Origin: Bacillota bacterium
Lineage (GTDB): Bacteria; Bacillota; Clostridia; Oscillospirales; Ruminococcaceae
Length of the DNA: 39,222 nt
Direction: 5' to 3'
Assembly: GCA_023457355.1 (NCBI GenBank)
Contig: JAEWLW010000051.1
Span: 1 to 39,222, forward strand
Numbering within the stretch: the first letter of the stretch is position 1; the number at the start of each line of letters is the position of its first letter. The translations under genes were made by a program, and so were the position numbers. Below, piece by piece: positions 15,320 to 24,342 of the stretch. The notes under the pieces are model-generated. The model searched no databases. It was not told the origin of the DNA and saw nothing but the letters and a program-made list of their open reading frames with translations.

Positions 15320-15547
15320 AATAAATCTCTCCTTTATAGATGGATTACTTACCTCATGTGTAGTTTAGTAATGCCCGAATTGCGCGTGACAAAATGATCC
15401 GTAGTTCATATTTGGATTTAATTTTGTTTCTTAAAGGATATTGGATAATTGTACCTCTATTTTAAAAACCTGGCAATATCTTTAATGAACCGCTAAATAA
15501 CAGAAATATTGACGATATGTCTTATAAGTGGGTGCTTTACATTCAAG

Positions 15548-15588
15548 AAAAGCATGGTGTGAAAATAGCTGTCACACCATGCTTTTTA
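15548..15588. terminator. Bidirectional rho-independent terminator
   Basis: Perfect stem AAAAGCATGGTGTGA (15548-15562) with TCACACCATGCTTTT (15572-15586), then T. T-rich tails follow in both directions. It lies in the 15320-15647 gap, upstream of the methyltransferase gene and before the next palindrome. Confidence 0.85.
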
Positions 15589-15610
15589 GATGCAAGTTTG
15601 AATAATAAGC

Positions 15611-15634
15611 GTCCGTGACATTTCTGTCACGGAC
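15611..15634. repeat. Palindrome copy (GTGACA-TTTC-TGTCAC)
   Basis: Perfect 10-bp arms (GTCCGTGACA and TGTCACGGAC). Its centre is the reverse complement of GAAA, so it is an inverted copy. It is followed at once by the AGGAGGGGG ribosome site of the next gene. Confidence 0.8.
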
Positions 15635-15647
15635 AGGAGGGGGAAAT

Positions 15648-16205
15648 ATGCTCAATGCGATTTTAGTTTTGTCAATAGCTATTAATATTGTGCTGATGAT
15701 TATATTTTTTCGGATTCTCCAAATCATTCAGATATCTTTTACTGAAACTCAGCTTCGGCATGTGTGCATTAGGGCTTCGAGAACGTCTATGCGCAAGGCG
15801 TGTTCCGAAATGAGTCGAGTTCTGCGCAGGTTTAAGCGAAAAACCGAAGCTGAACGCAAAGAAGAGATATTCGCCCTTATTTCAAATTATCATGATCAAA
15901 CGCAGGATGAAGCACGGCAATCACTGGTTGCCGTGCTTGCCTATTTCAAAAACTGCAAGGCCGACCGGGAATTCAAACCGGCTCTAAGCTTTTGGGGCTA
16001 TTTCGGCTATCTGGACGAATTAATGTTTGCCTGGGTTGCCCTTAATGACCGGAATTACAAAGACGCTTGCAACGAGCTTGAAAAATGCATCTACTTCTAT
16101 CCAATATTCCAGCCCCGCATTTTATCTGCTATCATATTGTTACTGGAACAATTTTTAGGAGGCGGACAAAATGTTTTGGAAAGCCAAAAAGAAAATAGAT
16201 TATGA
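15648..16205 (+). CDS. Hypothetical single-pass membrane protein
   Basis: A 185-residue product with ATG 15648 after AGGAGGGGG. The frame extends upstream through the palindrome, but the ribosome site fixes this start. Residues 3-25 form an N-terminal transmembrane segment (ILVLSIAINIVLMIIFF). A basic, helical cytoplasmic-type region follows (RRFKRKTEAERKEEIFALI), then aromatic-rich helices (SFWGYFGYLDELMFAWVAL) resembling a TPR-like helical fold. Its end overlaps the next start by 35 bases. No family recognised. Confidence 0.6.
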   Translation: MLNAILVLSIAINIVLMIIFFRILQIIQISFTETQLRHVCIRASRTSMRKACSEMSRVLRRFKRKTEAERKEEIFALISNYHDQTQDEARQSLVAVLAYFKNCKADREFKPALSFWGYFGYLDELMFAWVALNDRNYKDACNELEKCIYFYPIFQPRILSAIILLLEQFLGGGQNVLESQKENRL

Positions 16206-16329
16206 TGACCTGCATGATCCCTGTGCAGATGATTTTGCCGGTATCATGCACAGAACAGAGACTATACTGGAAAAAATTCAGGAGCTTCCGCAAAAAATAG
16301 TATTTTGGATTATATCATTAACCCTGTGA
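16171..16329 (+). CDS. 52-residue frame, probably the 5' part of the following gene
   Basis: ATG 16171 follows a good GGAGGCGG site. The frame reads MFWKAKKKIDYDDLHDP and runs into a helix ending IQELPQK, after which it leaves for a short hydrophobic tail and a stop at 16327. At the A6 run (16292-16297), one extra A would join it in frame to the 182-residue protein downstream as ELPQK-NSILDYIINP. I therefore read this and the next entry as one gene of about 226 residues interrupted by a one-base deletion. A genuine separate small protein is the alternative. Confidence 0.5.
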   Translation: MFWKAKKKIDYDDLHDPCADDFAGIMHRTETILEKIQELPQKIVFWIISLTL

Positions 16330-16853
16330 AACAGGAGCTAATAGGCTGGGGACTTTATGAGATTGTACGCCGGGATAGACACGCTGCATTTTCCACCTAC
16401 AGGAGCTTCTTCCCGTTCGGTTATGACAGCGGTAAAAATCAAAAGAGGTGGGTTAGCTTCTCAAAAGCTGATGTTTTAGTGATACCGTATGACGAAAGAA
16501 AATTGCTGTCTGCCATTAGTGATATTTTAAAAGAGGGTTTCAAGAAAGAAAAGAACGCTTTTGATGCATTTTATTTGCCGGAAATTAACCTGCTTATAAT
16601 CGCAAACGGCCGTCATCATTCTGCAGCAGCCTATGCAAAAAAGCAAGGCGGCGTACAAGCGTTTGTCACACCGCTTATCGATCATCTTCCGGTTTATAAA
16701 GCGGAGGGTGTTAACTGGTGGGAAAACGGCAAGCAGCTAAAGTATGGAACCAGTGATTTTCGCGGCGCACTAATCTTTGAATTATTCCGAATCAGGCACG
16801 GACTTGCCCAGCAGGAAGAAACTAAAAGCGGTGACAGACTTGTCACCGAATAA
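16305..16853 (+). CDS. DUF6710-like protein (main part, probable frameshift at its 5' end)
   Basis: The open frame gives 182 residues from a TTG with no clear ribosome site; the true start is probably ATG 16171 in the other frame (previous entry). The body resembles the uncharacterised DUF6710 group: LIGWGLYEIVRRDRHAAFSTYRSFF is reduced here to helices with GRHHSAAAYAKKQGG and a FDAFYLPEINLLIIANGRHH core. The RHH-x-AAAYA part recalls a ParB-like or carbonic nucleotide-binding turn, but this is a weak resemblance. The C-terminus (SGDRLVTE) is encoded by the next palindrome copy. The function is unknown. Confidence 0.5.
   Translation: MDYIINPVKQELIGWGLYEIVRRDRHAAFSTYRSFFPFGYDSGKNQKRWVSFSKADVLVIPYDERKLLSAISDILKEGFKKEKNAFDAFYLPEINLLIIANGRHHSAAAYAKKQGGVQAFVTPLIDHLPVYKAEGVNWWENGKQLKYGTSDFRGALIFELFRIRHGLAQQEETKSGDRLVTE
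16829..16848. repeat. Palindrome copy (GTGACA-GACT-TGTCAC) at a gene end
   Basis: Eight-base arms (CGGTGACA/TGTCACCG). It forms the last codons of the DUF6710-like gene. Confidence 0.75.
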
Positions 16854-16862
16854 GAATATTGC

Positions 16863-16884
16863 AGCGTGACAGATTTGTCACGCT
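16863..16884. repeat. Palindrome copy (GTGACA-GATT-TGTCAC), possible terminator
   Basis: Nine-base arms (AGCGTGACA/TGTCACGCT), followed by ATTTTT, so this copy could also terminate transcription. It lies 26 bases before the recombinase start and only 14 bases after the previous copy. Confidence 0.75.
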
Positions 16885-16910
16885 ATTTTTGTGAAAGGGG
16901 GCACAGGTAT

Positions 16911-17750
16911 GTGAAGTACGCTGTTTTATCCGCATACCGCCAGCACCTGCAAAACACGATCAAAAACCGCAACACAGCAGACCGTTACTATTTCGCGGTT
17001 GTCAAGCTTATGGAAAACTACCAGTTTGGCAGCCTAAACGAAATCAGCCGTGAAGCGCTGGAAAGCGAATTGATGAAATGCCGGGGCAAGAATGATTTTT
17101 CAGCTGCTAAAAATGGTTTGCTGCATCTACACAGCTTTGATAACCGCCTGAATATCCCCCCTGCAGACTTTTTTAAGAAACAGAGCCTGCAAAAGCGCAA
17201 CCGTTCCAAGCGACCGGCAAAAACGCTCTATCTTGATACTATAACGCGCAAGGTGAACGCGATCAAAGACGATAAGCTTAAACTGGCCTATCGCCTGATG
17301 CTGGTGTCCGGCCTTCGGGTTGGCGAGACGTCACAGCTCACCAAAGAAGATATCACCATCGAGGGCGAAAATATCACCGTAAATGTCCGGCATGGAAAAG
17401 GCGGCAGTAACGGCCGGGTGGCCTGTATGCAAGACGCTTATCTGGCAGACCGGCTGCAGGACTTTTTACAGGACAAGGAGGATGAAGAAAAACTTTTTTA
17501 TGCACAGTCTACCATGCGCCGGAGAGCAAATGAATTAGGGTTAGAGTGCCATGATTTCCGGCGCATCGCGGCAATCAATTACCGCAGGGAGCAGCTACAG
17601 CAGGGCGAAACTTATCCGGAGGCTAACGAGCAAACGAAAGATTTTTTACGGCATGCCCGGTTTTCTACGACCAAAAGATATCTGTTCAACAGGAAATTGA
17701 AAATAAAGCGCCCTGATCCCCCGGAACAAAAACAATCAAACAACGAATAG
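16911..17750 (+). CDS. Tyrosine recombinase (second, intact)
   Basis: A 279-residue phage-integrase-family recombinase with a complete catalytic set: Arg136 (SGLRVGE), Lys163 (RHGKGGS), His214 and Arg217 (HDFRR), His248 (LRHARF) and nucleophile Tyr257 (TTKRYLF). The N-terminal ~90 residues form the SAM-like core-binding domain. The start is GTG 16911, with GAAAGGGGG upstream; an earlier GTG lies inside the palindrome. It is compact and lies far from the attachment site. That suits a XerC-like dimer resolvase or an invertase better than the integrase, though it could replace the frameshifted integrase. Confidence 0.82.
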   Translation: MKYAVLSAYRQHLQNTIKNRNTADRYYFAVVKLMENYQFGSLNEISREALESELMKCRGKNDFSAAKNGLLHLHSFDNRLNIPPADFFKKQSLQKRNRSKRPAKTLYLDTITRKVNAIKDDKLKLAYRLMLVSGLRVGETSQLTKEDITIEGENITVNVRHGKGGSNGRVACMQDAYLADRLQDFLQDKEDEEKLFYAQSTMRRRANELGLECHDFRRIAAINYRREQLQQGETYPEANEQTKDFLRHARFSTTKRYLFNRKLKIKRPDPPEQKQSNNE

Positions 17751-17783
17751 CAAACAGCCGCTCGATCTGGGCGGCTGTTTGCT
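17749..17783 (+). terminator. Hairpin after the recombinase gene
   Basis: Thirteen-bp stem (AGCAAACAGCCGC, 17749-17761; GCGGCTGTTTGCT, 17771-17783). The T run is poor (ATTGAC), so termination may be partial. It separates the maintenance genes from the conjugation operon. Confidence 0.55.
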
Positions 17784-17807
17784 ATTGACAGAAAGGAGAG
17801 CGACACA

Positions 17808-20800
17808 ATGAGAAAAAAGTTAATTGGCTGTGTTGGGCTGTTAATAGCCTTGTTAATCATGGTGCCATTGCCGCCCATCACAGCACAAGCGGCCGAGGAA
17901 GTGTTTGAAAATGAAGCGATTGTATCATTTTCGAATGCCAGTGAAAGCAAAACCTATACCGTAGCGCGTACCGGATCATACCGGCTTTATGTTTATGGCA
18001 GAGGCGGTGACGGCGGATCGGCTAAGTACGCTTATGCGGCTGCCGGAACCGACAGCTTTGGCCCTTCGGGATCGGGCGGCGGTTCTGGTGGCGTCGTCAT
18101 ACATGACGTTGACCTGACGGCAGGCACCACTGTCAATATCGACTATGATGGCGATACCGTCACTGTAACCGGCGTCGGCTCAACGCTTGTAGCAACCGCT
18201 GGCAAGGACGGTTCCGCCGCTGATTATCATCAGGACAGTGGCACCGTCTATTGTACAGCTGCATCAGGGGGCATCGGCGGCAGCGGCTCCGGCGGCAACG
18301 TATCCAACATACAGGGCGCAACCGGCGGCGCGGGTACGGGATATAATCCAAATACAAGAAACAACGGCTCTACCGGCTACAATGATAAAAAATATGGCGG
18401 CGCGGGCGGTTATACCAGCACCAAATACGGCGGCGGGGGCAAATCTGGCGCAGGGGGTGCCGGTGGAGATTGTGTGGTTGTTACGCCAAGCGCGGGCCAA
18501 ATGGGTTCCGAAATTGGCAATGGCGAAAGCGGTCATGCGCCCGCCGTCTATTTCGATATCGCCCAGGACACCACACCCCCTGTTATCAGTTCGGTAACAG
18601 TTCCGTCCGGGGGGACTGCCGCGCAAATCACGATTAATGCAACCGATAACGCAGCGGTGACAGGATATGCCGTGACAACTTCATCTTCTGCCCCGGCGAC
18701 GGGCTGGCAGACAGGCAACGGCTTTACACTGACCAGTAATGGCAATTACTATGCCTGGGGGCGGGACGATTTTGGGAACGTAGGATCAAAAGGCTTCATT
18801 GTTTCTACAATAATTCCCGCTGCAGAATCAGTGCCAGAGCCTATGGGTTTGGAAAGCAGTTTCGTTATGGCCAGTGCCAGCGCGGCCTCTACGCTGGCAG
18901 ATTACCCGGAAGGTACCGTTTTCAAGCTGCAGGAGGACGGCATTTATAAGAATTGGGTATTGATCAGTCACAACTATTTGGCGCAGGGCAATCAGCTGCT
19001 GATGCGATATGATGTGCTGACGTATTCAGGCACCATGAATATCGGGTATCAATCTGAGGATGAGGATGGTTTAAACCGGCCGTTTCCGCAATATCAGGGA
19101 TCGGCCCTTGCCACGTATTTAAATGGCAGCTATCTAAATAAATTTGTAGATGCCGTAAAAAGCAAGGTTAAAACCGTCAGCATACCGGTTCTTGCCAATG
19201 GGGCAACTGTCACCAGCTACAGTTGTAAGGTGTTTCCGCTGTCGGCCTATGAAGTATTAGGAGCTGGTATCAATTATTCTATGATACCTACAACAGGAAC
19301 GCCCCTATCTTATTTTGATACGGATACAAGCCTTCGCTATTCACCAGCATCGTCGACCAATTTAATGCTGAGAGATTTTGGCAGCGACGACAAGTCTTAT
19401 CAGTATTACAGGTATTACGGGTATTTATATACTAATTCTGCGGGCGTTGGCTACATTGGCAGTCAAAGATATAGCAGTGGCCTTTATAACACGTCGCGGC
19501 CCTGCATTGTGTTACCTGCCACAATGGCTGTTGGATCAGATAACAAGATAGACGGCATCATTACGCCGACCATCAGTTCCGCGACAGCCTCCACAAGCTG
19601 GGGCACGACCAATGTGGTCACGGTCACAGCAACCGATGCGGTATCCTACGCGCTGACCACGACCAACACAGCGCCGTCTACCGGATGGCAAACAGGCAAT
19701 ACCTTTACCGTATCCAACAATGGCACATATTACGCCTGGGCTAAAAGCAGCACCGATACGGTATCCGCATCCAGGAGTGTCACCGTAAGCAAAGTAGACA
19801 ACACCGGGCCGTCAATCAGCGGTGTATCGGTTTCCAGCGCCTGGGCGTTAAGCAATACGGCCGTTATCAGTTCGACGGACGCGGCCAGCGGTGTATCTGC
19901 TTATTCTACAAATACCAATAGCAGTACCCCGCCCTCCGGGGGCTGGCAAAGCGGCAACACCGTTGAAATCACTGCCAACGGCACCTATTTTGCATGGACA
20001 CGCGACGCTGTTGGCAATGTTTCAGCACCCTATAAATTTACAATTTCCAAAGTGGACAACACAGCACCCATCATTACTTCGGTGAATGTCCCGAGTGATT
20101 GGGCACAAACTAATACGGTCACATTGAATGCGCTGGACATTGGCAGCGGCATTTCATCCTATGCCGTAACCACCGAAAGCAGCGCCCCGCCCTCGGAGGG
20201 CTGGGAAGGCAGCAAAAATTTTGACATCACCGATAATGGCACCTATTTCGCGTGGACACGGGATAGCGTGGGCAATGTATCAGTGGCCTATGAATTTTCA
20301 GTCACAAAGGTGGATACAACCATTCCGGTAGTCAATTCGGTTTCTGTTCCGGATGATTGGGCCACAAGCAGCACGGTTACGGTCAGCGCTTCGGACGCTG
20401 GCAGCGGCGTGGAAACTTATGCCGTGACCACAGGGGGTGAATCCGCACCGGTAGACGGCTGGCAGACAGACGCCAGCTTTACGCTATCTTCAAACGGCAC
20501 CTATTTTGCATGGGCACGCGATGCCGTGGGCAATGTTTCGGCCGCCTATGAATTTACGGTCACGAAGGTGGATACCACAGCGCCGGTAATCGGCTCCGTT
20601 ACGGTTCCGGATGATTGGGCTACAAGCAGCACGGTTACGGTCAGTGCTTCGGACGCTGGCAGCGGCGTGGCAACCTACGCCGTGACCACCGAGGGCGAAT
20701 CCGCGCCGGTAGACGGCTGGCAGGCAGACGCCAGCTTTACATTATCTTCAAACGGCACCTATTACGCATGGGCACGCGACGCCGTGGGCAATATTTCAGA

Positions 20801-23800
20801 TGCCTATGAATTGATGGTCACAAAGGTGGATACCACAGCGCCGGTGATCGGTTCCGTTGCCGTTCCGGGTGCCTGGGCCACAAGCAGCACAGCCACAATC
20901 ACAGCAGCGGACACCGGCAGCGGCGTTGCGGATTATGCTGTAACCACAGACGGCAGCGCGCCACCCTCTGAGGGCTGGCAAAGCAGCCAGAGCATGGCGA
21001 TTCCGGCTAACGGCACCTATTTCGCCTGGGCACGCGATGCCGTGGGCAATATTTCAAGTGCCTATGAATTCACGGTCACAAAGGTGGATACCACAGCGCC
21101 GGTGATCGGCTCCGTTACTGTCCCGGATGAATGGGCCACAAGCAGCACGGTTACGGTCAGCGCTTCGGACGTTGGCAGCGGCGTGGCAACTTACGCCGTG
21201 TCCACGACCGGCAGTGCCCCACCCTCCGAGGGGTGGCAGACCGACAGCGACATTCAGATTACAGCCAACGGCACCTATTACGCCTGGACGCGTGACGCCG
21301 TGGGCAATGTTTCAGATGCCTATGAATTCACCGTCACGAAGGTGGATACAACGCCCCCAGTGATCAGCTCCGTTACTGTTCCGGGTGCCTGGGCCACAAG
21401 CAGCAGTGCGACAATCAGCGCTTCGGACGTCGGCAGCGGCCTTTCCGCTTATACCGTCACTGCGGATGACAGCGCACCATCTCCCGCGCAATGGCAGGCC
21501 GGTCATGTCATCGACATTGCGGCCAACGGTACCTATTTTGCGTGGGCACGCGACACTGTTGGCAATGTCTCAGATGCTTATCAATTTACTGTCACCAAGG
21601 TGGACACGACGGCCCCGATGATTGAATCTGTCACCGTGCCGGGAGATTGGGGATTAAGCAGCACGGTTTCCGTCGATGCTTCGGACACCGGCAGCGGCGT
21701 GGCAGCGTATGCCGTGACTACCGGCGGGACATTGGAACCGGTTGCCGGTTGGCAAAGTGACGCCAGCTTTACATTTTCCGCGAATGGAACCTATTTTGCA
21801 TGGGTGAAAGACGAGGCGGGCAACGTCTCTGTCGCTTATGAATTTACGATCACCAAAGTGGATACGGTTGCCCCGGTGATCAATGCGGCCGTTGTCCCGG
21901 ATGAATGGGCAACCAGCAGCACGGTTACGATCACGGCTGCGGATACCGGCAGCGGCGTGGCGGGATATGCCGTCACGACGGACAGCGGTTCCCCTCCCGT
22001 GTCAGGCTGGCAGATTGAAAATGTCGTTGACATTGCCGATAACGGCACCTATTACGCCTGGACGCGCGACAATGTCGGCAATATTTCGGCAGGCTATGCA
22101 TTCACGGTTACCAAAATTGATACAGCAGCCCCGGAGATCATTTCTGTTGATGTGCCCGACGAATGGGGGACAAGCAGCGCCGTCGCGGTCAGCGCTTCGG
22201 ATATCGGCAGCGGTATCGCCGCGTATGCTATTTCCACCAATGGCAGCGCCCCGCCAGACGAGGGCTGGCAAGACGTCAGCGCGTTCACAGTGGAGGAAAA
22301 CGGCAGCCAGTTTGCTTTTGTCAAAGACTTTGTTGGCAACGTTTCGGTGCAGTCTTTTGCTGTAACCAAAGTGGATATCATGCCTCCGACCATAGAGGAA
22401 ATAGAATTTAGCGATGATTATTCGCTGTTGAGCGTGACGGCATCGGACGATCTCAGCGGCGTTGATACTATTTTTGTCAATATGACAGAGTACGCAGGCA
22501 GCAGCGCGGCATATCCCGTCGCAGAGGGCACCCGATATGCTACCATCTTTGCGGTGGATTCGGCCAGCAACCAGTCCGGCGTCATTGTGCGGCGTGTTCC
22601 CGGATGGTTTGATGTGTTGGATACCATCACCATTGATTCTGTCGAAACGCTCGACGAAGAAACCGTTAAAATTACGGCGTCCAGCACCATCGACCCGATA
22701 GCCGGAATTTGGATAAATGGGGAATTCTTTACCGATAACCCATTGACCTATAAAGTGCCGCAGGACATTAAAACCCTGGAAATCCAGGCGCAGGATGTCA
22801 ACGGCGACCGCTCAGAGATTTATACCCACCACATAACCGGCCGGGAAGAAGAAATTCCGAGCCTTACCGTCATGGCGGTGGATTTCTCAGCCAATTATCT
22901 GAGGGCCAGGATCACAGCGACAGAAATCGGCACGGAAACATCCCTTAAAGGCATCAAGGGCATTCAGGTGAATAACGATTTTCTGGAAGGCAATCCGGTT
23001 GACTACGACATTCCCGAAGGCACCAAAAAGATTGCCGCACGGGCCATTAATAACGAAGGCGACTACTCAAAAGAAGTGGTTAAGCGTGTCCCCGGATGGA
23101 GTGAGATTGTCGGCAGCCTACAGATCGACACCGTTACTTTTAATGCGGCGAATACTGAGGCAACCATAACGGCGATCAGCGAAGGGGCTGCTGTTTCGGG
23201 CATCTATGTAAACGGTGTGCTTTCTTCGGGGAATCCGGTTGTGTATAGCATCCCGTCCGGCACGACGGAATTAGTGCTGCAAGCCGAGAACACAGAGGGC
23301 GACCGTTCGGAAACCGTCACGGTAGCTGTCCCGCATAATTCCGGCGGCGGTGGCGGTGATTCAGACGCTGATTACAGCTATAGAAGCCTGCCCCATATTA
23401 CGATTTTGCCGCCTGCATGGACAAATGCTCAGAGCGCAACGATTGAAATACAGGCCACCGACGAATACGGTATTCGGGAAATATATGCGCAAACATCGGA
23501 TCAGCCTGTATGGCGGGAAATCACCCAGGACAGTAAAATTACCATCAGCCAGGACACGACCGTTTTTGCTTATGCCGTCAACAGTGGTGGCGCAAAAAGC
23601 GAAACACATCTAGACATTGCCTGCTTTGACCGGCAGCCCCCGACCGTGACGGCTACCCAGCAAGGGCACATTCTCAATGTCCGCGCCAGGGATGAAAAAA
23701 GCGGTGTGTTGGCTATTGTCGTTGACGGCACGGCGCACAGCGGCAGTGAGATTTACAGCGGCAGCTATTCCTACAGCATTCCGATCGGGGCAACCATGGT

Positions 23801-24341
23801 CACGGTCATGGCAGTGGACAACGCCGGTAACGAATCCGAGCCGGTGAAAATTGCAATTCAGTCACCGGCTGTTGTCGTGCCGGGTATCGTCGAAGAAAAG
23901 CCCTCAGAGCCAACGCCGCCAGCGCCGACGCCAGCCCCGCAAACAGAACCCCCGTCCAGCGTTGAAGTCGAAATACAGCCGATTGAACCGGCTGCTGAGA
24001 CACCGGCAGAGCATGAAGGGGCTGCCGGGTTTATAAAAATACTGGCGCTGCTTCCGGCCTTGCTCTTACTGGTTGTTCTGATTCTGTTGTGGAAAAGGAA
24101 ACGTGACAAGAACGCGGATGCGGCTGACGATATTTCAGGCAGCAAGTTCATGCAGGAAAATACCGGCGAGAGCGAACCGGAAAAGCTTGCAGCGCCCATA
24201 TCGCAGGATGAAAGCGCCGCAGAGGATGAAGCAGCGGACGAAAATCCTGAAACGGAAGCAGTTGCGGCGGATAATCACGTTGTTGTCAATTTTGGCAACA
24301 GCATCGTCGGCTCCAAGTTCCGTAAGCTGGGAGGCAAGTGA
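17808..24341 (+). CDS. Giant repeat-built surface protein of the conjugation operon
   Basis: A 2177-residue secreted, membrane-anchored protein. It has a signal peptide (residues ~1-29, ending TAQAAEE), a glycine-rich domain (~60-245), and a DUF6273-like domain (~378-580, closing RPCIVLPATM). About eleven tandem Ig-like repeats of ~85 residues run from ~585 to 1525; each carries VPDDWATSSTVTVSASD, GWQ, NGTYFAWARDAVGN and TVTKVDTT blocks. Four or five divergent beta modules follow (VNGxxxxxNPVxYxIPxGT), then a Pro/Glu-rich stalk (~2025-2065), a transmembrane helix (~2075-2095, then KRKRDK) and an acidic ~80-residue cytoplasmic tail. There is no LPxTG motif. AAAGGAG precedes ATG 17808. Leading the transfer genes, it is probably an adhesin for mating contact; this is inference. 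Confidence 0.8.
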   Translation: MRKKLIGCVGLLIALLIMVPLPPITAQAAEEVFENEAIVSFSNASESKTYTVARTGSYRLYVYGRGGDGGSAKYAYAAAGTDSFGPSGSGGGSGGVVIHDVDLTAGTTVNIDYDGDTVTVTGVGSTLVATAGKDGSAADYHQDSGTVYCTAASGGIGGSGSGGNVSNIQGATGGAGTGYNPNTRNNGSTGYNDKKYGGAGGYTSTKYGGGGKSGAGGAGGDCVVVTPSAGQMGSEIGNGESGHAPAVYFDIAQDTTPPVISSVTVPSGGTAAQITINATDNAAVTGYAVTTSSSAPATGWQTGNGFTLTSNGNYYAWGRDDFGNVGSKGFIVSTIIPAAESVPEPMGLESSFVMASASAASTLADYPEGTVFKLQEDGIYKNWVLISHNYLAQGNQLLMRYDVLTYSGTMNIGYQSEDEDGLNRPFPQYQGSALATYLNGSYLNKFVDAVKSKVKTVSIPVLANGATVTSYSCKVFPLSAYEVLGAGINYSMIPTTGTPLSYFDTDTSLRYSPASSTNLMLRDFGSDDKSYQYYRYYGYLYTNSAGVGYIGSQRYSSGLYNTSRPCIVLPATMAVGSDNKIDGIITPTISSATASTSWGTTNVVTVTATDAVSYALTTTNTAPSTGWQTGNTFTVSNNGTYYAWAKSSTDTVSASRSVTVSKVDNTGPSISGVSVSSAWALSNTAVISSTDAASGVSAYSTNTNSSTPPSGGWQSGNTVEITANGTYFAWTRDAVGNVSAPYKFTISKVDNTAPIITSVNVPSDWAQTNTVTLNALDIGSGISSYAVTTESSAPPSEGWEGSKNFDITDNGTYFAWTRDSVGNVSVAYEFSVTKVDTTIPVVNSVSVPDDWATSSTVTVSASDAGSGVETYAVTTGGESAPVDGWQTDASFTLSSNGTYFAWARDAVGNVSAAYEFTVTKVDTTAPVIGSVTVPDDWATSSTVTVSASDAGSGVATYAVTTEGESAPVDGWQADASFTLSSNGTYYAWARDAVGNISDAYELMVTKVDTTAPVIGSVAVPGAWATSSTATITAADTGSGVADYAVTTDGSAPPSEGWQSSQSMAIPANGTYFAWARDAVGNISSAYEFTVTKVDTTAPVIGSVTVPDEWATSSTVTVSASDVGSGVATYAVSTTGSAPPSEGWQTDSDIQITANGTYYAWTRDAVGNVSDAYEFTVTKVDTTPPVISSVTVPGAWATSSSATISASDVGSGLSAYTVTADDSAPSPAQWQAGHVIDIAANGTYFAWARDTVGNVSDAYQFTVTKVDTTAPMIESVTVPGDWGLSSTVSVDASDTGSGVAAYAVTTGGTLEPVAGWQSDASFTFSANGTYFAWVKDEAGNVSVAYEFTITKVDTVAPVINAAVVPDEWATSSTVTITAADTGSGVAGYAVTTDSGSPPVSGWQIENVVDIADNGTYYAWTRDNVGNISAGYAFTVTKIDTAAPEIISVDVPDEWGTSSAVAVSASDIGSGIAAYAISTNGSAPPDEGWQDVSAFTVEENGSQFAFVKDFVGNVSVQSFAVTKVDIMPPTIEEIEFSDDYSLLSVTASDDLSGVDTIFVNMTEYAGSSAAYPVAEGTRYATIFAVDSASNQSGVIVRRVPGWFDVLDTITIDSVETLDEETVKITASSTIDPIAGIWINGEFFTDNPLTYKVPQDIKTLEIQAQDVNGDRSEIYTHHITGREEEIPSLTVMAVDFSANYLRARITATEIGTETSLKGIKGIQVNNDFLEGNPVDYDIPEGTKKIAARAINNEGDYSKEVVKRVPGWSEIVGSLQIDTVTFNAANTEATITAISEGAAVSGIYVNGVLSSGNPVVYSIPSGTTELVLQAENTEGDRSETVTVAVPHNSGGGGGDSDADYSYRSLPHITILPPAWTNAQSATIEIQATDEYGIREIYAQTSDQPVWREITQDSKITISQDTTVFAYAVNSGGAKSETHLDIACFDRQPPTVTATQQGHILNVRARDEKSGVLAIVVDGTAHSGSEIYSGSYSYSIPIGATMVTVMAVDNAGNESEPVKIAIQSPAVVVPGIVEEKPSEPTPPAPTPAPQTEPPSSVEVEIQPIEPAAETPAEHEGAAGFIKILALLPALLLLVVLILLWKRKRDKNADAADDISGSKFMQENTGESEPEKLAAPISQDESAAEDEAADENPETEAVAADNHVVVNFGNSIVGSKFRKLGGK
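19559..22385 (+). repeat. Tandem ~258-bp coding repeats in the surface-protein gene
   Basis: About eleven units in frame; neighbouring units from about 20310 to 21600 are nearly identical over long stretches (for example GTGGATACCACAGCGCCGGT recurs at 258-base steps). Copy number could change by recombination and could be mis-assembled. Confidence 0.85.
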
Positions 24342-24342
24342 C

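Noticed and set aside
17808..24341. CRISPR array suspected from regular repeats
   Set aside because: The repeats are ~258-bp in-frame coding units of a surface protein, not short repeats with unique spacers.
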